A stretch of 64,000 nt of DNA, taken from Pectinophora gossypiella. Taxonomy: Eukaryota; Arthropoda; Insecta; Lepidoptera; Gelechiidae. The notes beneath the pieces are model-generated. The model had not been told where the DNA came from and ran no database searches. It saw only the letters and a list, made by a program, of their open reading frames with translations. This document shows, piece by piece, positions 13,415 through 24,100 of the stretch. The translations under genes were made by a program, and so were the position numbers. Each line of letters opens with the position of its first letter. The first letter of the stretch is position 1. The DNA is taken from NCBI RefSeq assembly GCF_024362695.1, contig NC_065421.1:7192598-7256597 (forward strand). The letters run 5' to 3'.

Positions 13415-14357
13415 AGTAAGACATCGTAAGGAAAACTTTAAGGGATGATTCAGGCCATGATTCTGAGTTGAGAGAGATTGATATCAATCAAGTAAAATTT
13501 TCCGTCGCAAAAGCATGGAACGGAAAATAATTTAAAAAACACTAAAATCTTCATAATACAGGGTGTTAGTGACATCGTAACGAATACTCAGGGGGATAAT
13601 TCAGACCATGATTCTGAGTTAATATCAAGTGGAATTTTTCGTCGCAAAATTCATGATTTTTTTTAGTTCTTTTTAAATTATTTTCAATTCTATAATTTTG
13701 CGATGAAAAATTCCACTTGATATTAACTCAGAATAATCAGCTGAATCATCCCCCTCAGTATTCGTTACGATGTCACTTACACCCCACACAAGTACATAGG
13801 GTAGCCATACAAGTAGGTATGGGTGTTAGTGACACCGTAACGAGTACTGAGGGGGATGGTTCAGACTATGATTCTGAGTTGATATCAAGTGGAATTTTCA
13901 ATCTGAATATTCCTGAATTTTTTTGTGTTTTTTTTAATTATTTTCAATTCCATACTTTTGCGACGGAAAATTCCACTTGATATCATCTCAGAATCATGGC
14001 CTCAATCACCCCTCAAAGTTTTCGTTACGATGACACTAACACCCTGTATATACTTTCCGACAGGAAAATACACTTGATATCAACTGTGAATCATGGTCTG
14101 AATCATCCCCCTCGGTATTTTTTACGATGTTACTAACACCCTATCAACTTGTACAGGGTGTAAGTGACATCGTAACAAATACTAAGGGACATGATTCAGC
14201 TCATTATTCTGAGTTAATATCAAGTGGTTAATATCACAAAAAAATACCTTTTTAATTTTGCGACAGAAAATTCCACTTGATATTACTCTCTATATTCAGA
14301 ATCATGGTCTGAGTCATCCTCCTCAGTATTCGTAACGACGACGTCACTAACACCCTG
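13415..14357. repeat. Nested double-hairpin MITE cluster
   Basis: Four hairpin arms-pairs share the ends CAGGGTGTTAGTGACATCGT and the inner motif ATATCAAGTGGAATTTTCCG. An outer two-hairpin unit (13415-13558, then 14047-14146, then hairpin 14154-14357) is interrupted by an inner two-hairpin unit at 13559-14046. The insertion point is a TA dinucleotide. No ORF of transposase type is present, so the elements are non-autonomous. It occupies the 3' flank of cardiolipin synthase. Confidence 0.8.
13559..14046. mobile_element. Composite double-hairpin MITE, inner copy
   Basis: A 488-base unit of two imperfect inverted-repeat hairpins joined by a spacer of about 45 bases (ACAAGTAC...CAAGTAGGTATG). 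It ends in CAGGGTG and CACCCTG with TA on each side. The reverse complement of the whole unit, spacer included, recurs at 35105-35593. Confidence 0.8.
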
Positions 14358-16110
14358 TATACACCCACTCCTCGCCAGCTTTGTGTTCTAATTAGTAGAT
14401 AGATAGGCCTATTGCCACAAATCTTGGAAACCATGTGACATCAAATAACAACAATAATATACAAATGTGGAATCGATTTAATTCTCATTTTATTCACATA
14501 AATTGTAGGCAATTCGTACGAATTATAGATAATTATACAAAAAATATGTAATAATATTACAAAATTATGCTTAGAACTAAAAGGCGAAAATGAGAATTTT
14601 GAGTTTACAAATGAAACAGTTAGACGTAACAATCTGCAACTTGATAAGAGTTTTAGCAAAACTATGAGAACATGTGTATTATTGAAAATTATATTTCTTT
14701 TCACATAAAAGATCTATAAAAATAAAATCGTGGAATGTCGATAATCGTTCAGGCTTGTAATTATTTAGTAACTTTTTTATTTTAGTTTTCCCTTATTTTT
14801 AAACCATCCATTTTTCACTTATCCTAAATACATTTATTTGACAAAATCAAAATAACAAGGGAAATCGAAAATTTCCTCTTGATGTAGTTCAATTTCAAAA
14901 ATTTAAGGAAATCACAATACAATGGACTGTATGGATGGTGATGGTTATATTTGAAGGCACGTTACAATATGAGATAAAATGTTAAATACATTTTGTTAGT
15001 AAATTAGTAACTTATATGGGACAAACTATAATATTTGTGTATTTATGGGGAGGATGCTTTAAGCATGGATTGGTTCTCATTATAGGACGAAAGGCAGTTT
15101 GAATTTGAAGATATGCATTCATATTTCTACTGAGGAGAATACCTTGTTAAAGTAGCAGCAAAGCTATTTATATTAGATGTGTATGTGTCTAATCTACAAT
15201 AGTACTATTATTGCTTTTAAATTATTTTACTAAAACAAATGAATGTTAGCTGTTCATAAAACTTCTAAAGCTCTTTCTTTCCTAGATTATCTCGTGCTAT
15301 AGTCTACCCAGCATTGTAAACAGCTTTGTTGCCCAGCTATTCATAATTTCAAAGGACTAGAAGAACAAAACCAATAATGTCCAGATTAATTTCAGTTTCA
15401 ACCTTACAATACTTGTCGATGTCATAGAAACTAGCACTTAACATGACAATATTCTAAAGAATTTCCTTTTCATGATTAACACTACATTTCAAGCACATAC
15501 ATAAAGTTTAAACATCTACTATACTTTATACATAATTATAATTGAAATTTCAAAATCAAATATGGCAGCTAATCAGGAAGATACTTCTCAAAATGTGAAT
15601 AAGGATTATTCGTAATACATTGAGCTCCACTTTGATATTAAATTCTTTGGGAAAATTATATTTTACAACAAATATTACAGGTAGATTACAACTGGGGTAC
15701 CATTAAATAATGTTATTAATTCAACGAAACAATATTCAATATTACTGTTTTTAGAAAAGGCACCAACTAAGACAGAATACTGAATGTAATACAAAACAAA
15801 TCTATCAATAATGTTGTAATTAACAACAATAAAAATGTCATAAAGTAATATAAAAACTTAATACTAATTTAAAAAAAAATGTACAAAAATAAAAAATAAG
15901 AAACATTGCACATAATTAAATTATTTTCACACATTGAATAACTTATACATATTATGTAACATAGCAAATGTGAATTTGAGAAATGGTAACAAATATTATT
16001 GACTGATATTTATACATTTAAATGGGTTGTTGCATAATTGTTACTGTATAATTCATTACCTGGATATAAATAATATAAATATATTAAAATGCATGTTAGA
16101 TAAACATCAA
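14358..16110. other. Gene-free AT-rich stretch downstream of TACC-a
   Basis: After a short repeat fragment shared with 47834-48040 (TACACCCACTCCT...), the rest is AT-rich and holds no ORF with coding character. Part is likely the 3' UTR of the TACC gene ending at 16111. Confidence 0.5.
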
Positions 16111-17082
16111 TTAACCAACCTTGTTAATGAGTTCATCACAGATGGCAGTGAGCTCCTCATTATCTTTTATTTTCTGAGCGAGTGATTCCTGTAACGATGA
16201 AGCATGTACCTCACTCTTTTTCAGCATGGCATTCAGTTTCAGAATCTCTGCTTGGTGAGCCTTCTTCACGGCATCCAACTCTGCATTAGCTTTGTTAAGC
16301 TGCTGCATTGCATGCTGTCGCAATGTCTCATATCTTGCTTCTAATTTTTGTATAGCATCTGTGTTCTCTTCAACAGTTCTCTTTAAAGTTTCCTCATTCC
16401 CCTTATAACCTTGTATTATGACTTTACACCGTTCATACTTTGTATGAACATCATTAAAGGCATGCTCCATAGATCCCAGATGTGCTGCTGCCTCATCTCT
16501 CTCTTGTACAAGAGTACTCCTCTCCTCAGCCCACCTCTTAGCCTCTGCTTCACGTTCACCAATCAGCGAAGAGATGGTTCTCTCATACTCCTCCATCACC
16601 ACACTCATTTGTTTATTATTTTTCACTTTTTCAGCTACACGCTGTGAGAGAGCTTTTTCTTTCTCTGAATATTCTTCATTTTGTTCTGACAACTTTTTAA
16701 TTTTTGTTTCACATTCTTCCAAACGCTCCTTGAGGTCACGGTTTAGATCTCTTAAGTTCTGTGCCTCTTCTTCTTGAGCCGTGAGGAGCTCTTTGACAGC
16801 CCGCAGTTGTTCAACAGTGTGGGGGTCCATATCTGAGGATCTTGTAATGACAGGTGGTGGTGGTGGGGGTATGTTAGCACCAAGGCTCAAGAGTCTGTCA
16901 ATAGTAGCAATAGCTGGGGACACAGAGCTCACTTTCACAGGGGTTATCTTAGCGGCAGAGGCAGGCTGGCTCTTCACAGCTGGAGTGACTACTTGTGTTG
17001 GCTTCTCAGTAGGACCACTGTTGCTCGATTGCACGGATAACTGTTGCATAGAGTTCACTATATTCTGCTCTGTACCTGACAT
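16111..17082 (-). CDS. TACC-domain coiled-coil protein, paralogue a (single exon)
   Basis: A single-exon gene of 323 residues starting at the ATG at 17082. A GTG seven codons upstream is open but is not a normal start. Residues 1-95 are Ser/Thr/Pro-rich with a PPPPPP run. From about residue 95 to the end is continuous coiled coil. It includes the block NKQMSVVMEEYERTISSLIG and a C-terminus SLQESLAQKIKDNEELTAIC then DELINKVG, which matches the end of the TACC domain. TACC proteins bind the XMAP215/ch-TOG microtubule polymerase and act at centrosomes and spindles; that role is inferred here. A second TACC-domain gene shares the same blocks at 24763-26322. Both are intronless. It is not a pseudogene by sight: the frame is clean. 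Confidence 0.85.
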   Translation of the reverse strand: MSGTEQNIVNSMQQLSVQSSNSGPTEKPTQVVTPAVKSQPASAAKITPVKVSSVSPAIATIDRLLSLGANIPPPPPPVITRSSDMDPHTVEQLRAVKELLTAQEEEAQNLRDLNRDLKERLEECETKIKKLSEQNEEYSEKEKALSQRVAEKVKNNKQMSVVMEEYERTISSLIGEREAEAKRWAEERSTLVQERDEAAAHLGSMEHAFNDVHTKYERCKVIIQGYKGNEETLKRTVEENTDAIQKLEARYETLRQHAMQQLNKANAELDAVKKAHQAEILKLNAMLKKSEVHASSLQESLAQKIKDNEELTAICDELINKVG

Positions 17083-18145
17083 GGTACTGCATGCAGGGTA
17101 CACTTTTCCCGAAATCTACAGTCTTTTACGAAATGTAGCACACATGTTCTGTCCTGAAAAATTATAATGAGTTAAACCATAGTAATGCATACCTACTATG
17201 AACGTGTATTCAAGAAAAAACAAGACTGGTTTTAAGTAGGTTGGGCTTCGTTTCTACTTTGCACTTAAGATTAATGTAGCAATCTTTTTGGTTGCAGTTA
17301 TGAATTCTTTGTAACGAAATGGTCAACAACCCACACACGATCTAACTAATATGGACAAAAAGGAACAATTGCGTTGGTTGTTCTGCATACAAGTATATAA
17401 TACAATCTACCTCAAGGTTGTTGAAACACAATCCGTTTTCAAGTAAACTGTATACTGCTAAGCCAAATGAATAACAGCTTAATTAGCTATGTGTCCTAGC
17501 CCCAGCTTCAGTAATTAAATAAACAGCGACTGTGAATTAGGAATTGAGAAATACGGATGATGACATCAGTCAGGCTGGTTTTTTCCAGCTGTCAAAATGA
17601 CTTTATTTTTTTTCTAATGAATATTTAACACGATTATTGGTATTGTTGAATTAAGGACGTATTGGTTGAAAAGAAACACTCACACAGCTCTATCTGTAAT
17701 ATATAATCTCTAATACTCAGTGTAATCTACGCAATAAAAAATATTGATGCTTTATCAGTGCAGTGGGAACACTAAGAAAATAGAGAATTAATTTTGTTTT
17801 ATTATAATTTTCTATTAGCGCAATGTTTATGTAATAAAAACTGCATAATCTGGTATGTTCGGATACAAACACTACACATAATTAAAAAATCGGATAGTAT
17901 TATTACATTATATTTCCCACAGCAGTATTTTATTGCTCTGCGTAAAGGTTATGTACGATAGAAGCTAATTAAATAATATTATAGTACACATTCATGTTTT
18001 CCTCCATATCTTCAACGTCGCTATAGCCTGCGTAACATACGTCTACCACAGTCTGGTATATTCCACACTAAGACAAAATAAAACTTCAATAACTGTGAGG
18101 AACAAAACTTTAGTAAATTAAAATATTTACACACGGTAATTAATT
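17083..18145. other. Interval between TACC-a and NDUFAF1 3' end
   Basis: About 1 kb, AT-rich. It must hold the TACC-a promoter (nearer 17083) and the NDUFAF1 3' UTR (nearer 18145, with TTTATT around 17930, the minus-strand form of AATAAA). No ORF or repeat is evident. Confidence 0.5.
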
Positions 18146-21100
18146 TTAAACACCAACAATATATTTATCAGTTTTGTACATTTCGTAGGCAAACTCTTCA
18201 TTATGAGTTGGATCAAACTCTAAACCTGAAACAATAAAGATACAGTTAACTACAAGCTTTCATGCATCGTGGAGTACAATACAATACAAAATTCTTTACT
18301 GCACTTAAAACAAACATAAAGATAAACAATTATAATCGGTACTACTACACTAACAGCCAAATTGTCGCTTTTATAGCTTTTTATTGGCCTACGTGAACGC
18401 ACCACGCCGCCTATGCCGATGCACGGCGCCGGAAGCCATCTTTATAACTTTTGAATTTCAGGGCTTTAATATCAAGTCAGCCTGCAGTTATCTTTTGATA
18501 ACTTGTGCGCCTACCCCGAAAGGAATTACGGGTGTGAGTTGTGTTTGTCTGTCAGTCTTATTACGGTATTTGTAACCGACTTCACAAAAAAGGGGGAGGT
18601 TCTCAATCTGTTGTATTTTATTGGATCAACTTACAATTTTAAAAGCTTCTGTTCTATGTCCTTATAGGCTGAGGGCCTCTGAGTTTATTCCTGTTGAACC
18701 ACCTTACATTTTAGAGGGCGCTTCTCATCGCGCGATAGAGAAGTATGATGGAAAACGTTCGCCCAACCACCTCCTCCGGTGGTTGAGAGGAGGCCTGTGA
18801 GTAACAGACAGTAGGTATACTGACAGGCAGGTTTATAGATAGATGTATAGTACTATCTAATTCCTTAAATGATATACACAGGCGGATAAGAACATAATAT
18901 GAATCAATCAATCATCCCCCTAGCATTAACCTGAAGATTTGACAGGTCCGGTTTTTTACAAAAGCGACTGCCTGACTGACCTTCCAACCCGCGAAGGGAA
19001 AACCAACCCAATACAGGTTAGGTCACATATCTCCGAAAATGCATTTCTCGGGAATGCGGGTTTCACCGCAATCGGAGCATGTGATAGTAATTTATGATCC
19101 AAACATGAATTCGAAAACAAATTCATTGGTTTAGGCCTGTGCTGGATTCGAACCTGCGACCTCAAAGTGAGAGGCAAGCGTTCTACCAACTGGGCTACCA
19201 CGGCTCAAGAACATTATATGAATAACTTATACCTAATAAAATTAACAGGTGTCTGGTGCAATCAGCAGCACTTACCTGAACTGTTTATAGGTAAGTATAA
19301 TTATTTATCGAGTTATGCTCTCGAAATATCTATAATAAAAAACCTTTGGTCATATATGTCATGACAAGCATCATTAACATTCCATTCTCACCAAATCCAT
19401 AATGCTTTGAGTTTTGATACTTACTTAATGAAATATTCTAAGACTTATTTACAAAGAGGGAATAAAATTCTCACCTATGTACTCTATTTCTAAACTAAAC
19501 GGGCCGTCGATCTTGTCGCCGCAAGAGATACCGAAATGCGTGACACGGTCTGTACGGATCGCCGTCTGTTTGTCCTGCAGACGCCCTTTAGAACCCAAAA
19601 TAAACTTCGAGAAGGGAATCTGAAAAAGAAAGTTATTTTTACCACGGTGAAAGTAGATGCATGTGGGCCATTTCCTCTCTGTAAGCGATGTTCTTGGCAT
19701 GTTTGTCCTGTGTTATGGCTTTCTACAAATAGTCGACGCAAGGAAAACAACGGACCAAAATACCTATCTGCTACACCCAAAACTCCATATCATCATCATC
19801 ATCATCAGCCCATAACGTCCCCACTGCTGGGGCACGGGCCTTCCCTATGGATGGATAGGGAGATCGGGCCTTAAACCATCACGCGGGCCCAGTGCGGATT
19901 GATGGATATTAACGACTGCTAATGCAGCCGGGACCAACGGCTTAACGTGCCTTCCGAAGCACGGAGGAGCTCGAGATGAAAACTTTTTTTTGTGGTCACC
20001 CATCCTATGACCGGCCTTTGCGAAAGTTGCTTAACTTCAACAATCGCAGACCGAGCGCGTTTACCGCTACGCCACCGAGCTCCTCGAGTACTCCATATAA
20101 CGATAGCGAAATAACACAGAATCATATCCGTGTTCCCGAAGCCAAATATTAAACTTTAATATCGTAGAACTGTATTTCGTTAGCTACATAATATGTACGA
20201 TGGGCTGACCATCTGTTCATCATTACGTCACTGTTTCAACTTAGGAACATATGCATGTGTGCAAGAGTGGCTGCAACGACCTCCGTGGTCCAGTGATTGA
20301 GCATTGGGCTCACGATCCGGAGGTCCCGGGTTCGACTCCCGAAATCTATCACAAAAATAGATTACAAATATTACTTTGTGGTCCCTAGTTTGGTTAAGAC
20401 ATTACAGGCTAATCACCTGATTGTCCGAAAATAAGATGATCCGTGCAGGGTCCATGTTATAGTTTCTATGCCTATGTAACACCCCATTGTACTACATGGA
20501 ATGCAATAAATAATTGAGAATTGCATTGGTTCCGGTTACTACTTACTGATGTAAGTAAGTAGTCGTTACATGACCCATGTCAGGGGCCTTTGGCGGCTCA
20601 ATCCCTGACACCAGAGTTGATGAGGTTGGTACTCCACCTCACAACCTATACGATAGAAGAAGTGGCTGCAAGTTGTCTTCTATTAGTGGCTATGTCCACC
20701 CCGTTCACGGTTATGACCGTGAGTTTACGTAAATGTGTAGGTATGAATGCAGCCTCTGTGGTCTAGTGGTTAGATCGTAAAAGCTCACGAGGTTCGGGTT
20801 CGATTCCCGTTCGATGGGGACATTGTCGAAATCGCCTTGTGAGACTGCCCTTTGTTCGGTAAGGACTTTGCAGGTTTGAATCACCTTATTGTCCGAAAAT
20901 GTAAGATGAGTCTGTGCTTCGGAGGGCACGTTAAGCCGTTAGTCGCAGCTACGAGTATTAGCCGTAAAAACACCTCTACCAACCCGCAGCGGAGCAGCGC
21001 AGCGTGGTGGAGTGTGCTCCATACCTCCTCTGGTTGAGGTAAGGCCTGCCCAGCAGTGGGACATATAGGCTGTTTATGTAGGTATGAATATTAGACTTAC

Positions 21101-24100
21101 CTTAGCGATTTGCCAGTAAGGTCCCCCTCTAGTATAAAGCACGTAGTGATAGATATCGTTCCACGTGATGTCGTAGTAGCCCTCACACGATATGTTGAGG
21201 AGGTACGACCTCCCGTCTCCTCGGACCTTGAGGACCAGCGTGTTGTACAGGTGCCAGTTGTAAGTGGACTCTCTTTTAAATGCTTTCTGCAAGAAAGTTA
21301 ATACTTACTTAGTTTGTAGAGAGTTAACAATTATAAACAATACAACAACACAACAATTACAATTATACAACAGTCACAATTATTATGATACCACAATAAA
21401 GCGGTGGTAGCCCAGTAGGAAGGACACTTGACTCTCACTTTGAGGTCGCAGGTTAGAATCCCAAGCATGGACATAAACCAATATTTTTTCGAATTTATTT
21501 TCGAATCCATGTTTTGATCATAATTCATAAAATGATTAGCACGTGCTCAAATTAGCTTCCAAACGTTTTTTCGATTCTGCTCCGCACCACCCAAATCCCC
21601 TGGTAGTTGCGGCTTCCGAGTACATTCCGCTTAGGGACGGTACTGAAAAGTATCGGCGTCCGAAGGACGTAATATACGATCCCGACGACCCGATTACTCT
21701 AGCCATAGAGGCAGCCAATCAGCTCGCGACACCAAACACTTCAGGGCCCCGATACCGACCCCGCCGGCGTGGTCGACGATTTCCCTCACTAGAGTCGATT
21801 AATTCTTTCAAACATTTTTCCTCTCAGACGACGCCCTGAGCCGAGGTTCGCGCCCAACTGGGCACCATCAGGCCTGTTGTCTTAAACGTTGTACCGGGTG
21901 AGAGCCTTCAGCGCTCCCCATTTGTCCGGCCAAGTAGTTAATGCCATCTGCGGCAAATCTACAATAAGTCACGTCAAAAAAAAATCTAGGGTGAAAAAAA
22001 AACATCGCGAGGAAACCCACATTCATGAGAGATGAGGGAGATATGTGACTTATTGCTTAACCTTATTGTATTGGCCTGTTTTACCTTCGCGAGTAGGAAG
22101 TTCAGAAAGGCCGTCGCTTCTGTAAAATAACCGGACCTGTCAAAACTTCAGGTTAGGTAAGCGGACGCCGTGAGAAACAGGGTAACGGATGATGATTGAT
22201 GATAGGATGATTTAGTTGAACTATAGTCACTATAACTCCTCTCAATCTACCGAGATGAGCATAGGTAGGTTAGGTATACTTTGCTATACTGCTTTATGCT
22301 GTACCATTGCGTCGAGTCTCTCCGATGGTGTCCGGAACATTTACCGGCGTAACAAAACTTGCCGCAGTGCTAGTAAGAGAATCTCAAATATTAATTTCTC
22401 AGTCGAATAAGTGTTGCGCATGTTTGCACGCAGAACACGCAACTTCAGCAGGTTATTTATGGCATTTTCCAGCAAATTCACTTTTTAAAGGCACCGCTTG
22501 CCGGTCTAGGGTTGTCAAACGTATACTTATTTTTTTATCAAATAGAATACCTACATACGAAAACAAATAAATACAAGCTCACGACTATAAACCTAATTGG
22601 GATTGTCAGAGGTACAGAATACTGTACCTGAACGTGCAATAGCACGTTCTACCTACTACTACGTTTAGTAGGTACAATTTATCGAAAATATCAAATGGGT
22701 AATGTAATGATATATGTATATATGTAGATATACCTACATACGTCTAGGTATTTCCCGTTGGGGTAGGCATATACCACGGAATTCCACTTACTACCTGAAA
22801 TCCTGAAACCCAATTCCCGCTTTCACTTATTTTAAAGTTAACTAAATCTTACCCTTACCGACCGAGACCTGTCGACCCGGGTTGACCGACAGTTAAAACT
22901 CTCGGCATATCTTGGGAGTAAAGCTACAGATGCGGCTGCTCGCGAGGAGTGGAAATCTGTTATTCGAGACCTACATCCCAACAGGGGATAAAAGGATTAG
23001 AAGAAGAGGAGAAGAAGAAATCTTACCCTTATTCTTTTAGACCTTATAGCGCAGTATCCAGCCTTTTTTATACGGCCATCTTTGGGTACCCTGGTGTCGA
23101 GGTATCCGTGAAAGTGCGCTCGACCAGCGTTGCTCATCTCTAAGAAACATTTGCTGTAGCCCTGGTTGTGATCACTGTCGCAGGTGGTCACGAATTTGTC
23201 CAGCACCGGAGGCTCATTGAATAGCCAGAGGAGGTCGGTTTCACCTGGAGAATAACGTAGTTATTAAAAATGAAAACAATGAATATAGACTGCTTCCGGT
23301 TGATTGAGATGAGGCTTGTACCCAGCAGTGGGACGTATATTATACATTTTATAGGCATGCCAGGACTATCATGAGTATCATGCCACAATCAATCGCAAGA
23401 TAATTATTACTTCACGGAAACCCCTTACGTGGTGGACAGGTGTAGGATCCTTTACGGCAATCAGATTCATAACTTGCATTGCTATGCTCACCCAGATTGT
23501 AATTAACGCGAATGTATGCATGCGACATTCTGATTCTTACTTTCGTATGAGTGCTAGTAGAAGTACGTATAGGTACCAAGTGGTTGAACCAATAGTGACA
23601 TATTATTATTATTATTATACATCAATGGGTTAAAGCTGTTATTTCTTATGTTTCTAGTAACGCATGAAAAACACGTACTTAATCGAATTTTTGAAGACTA
23701 ATCCACTTACTTCCCAGTTCATAATATATATTATGTACTGTCTAGCTACTCGCAACTCTCGGGTCGCGCTCCTTTGAAACGACAGTTGTCTTACTGATTC
23801 TCGGATTATTTTCGGATGCGTCCGTGTTAGGAGTTAGTCAAGCGTGTTGGGACACAACGTTGGAATGTGTTGTTCCTGACGGCTCTGATAAAGCAATCTA
23901 TAACTTTCGTGTTTCTTATTTTAGCTCTGCCAACATAGGTACCTTTTTTTTTTTGTAGTTTTACAACCATACAGCGGTATTGATAGACAAAATATTAAAA
24001 GCTAGATTTTCAAGTGGCTTTTGAAAAAAGATTAAACAAGTATTTTAAGTAAGACACAATTTTATTGGCAAAGCTGTTCCATTAATACAAAATAATACAT

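Noticed and set aside
17083..17103. Seven-codon upstream extension of TACC-a
   Set aside because: Starts with GTG rather than ATG; the first ATG is at 17082.
19139..19206. tRNA gene candidate on the minus strand
   Set aside because: Part of a 302-base repeat with a 17-base target duplication, and the acceptor stem is absent. Family C SINE head.
21543..21839. 98-codon ORF as an independent gene
   Set aside because: Resembles the tail of a LINE ORF2, surrounded by repeat debris inside an NDUFAF1 intron.
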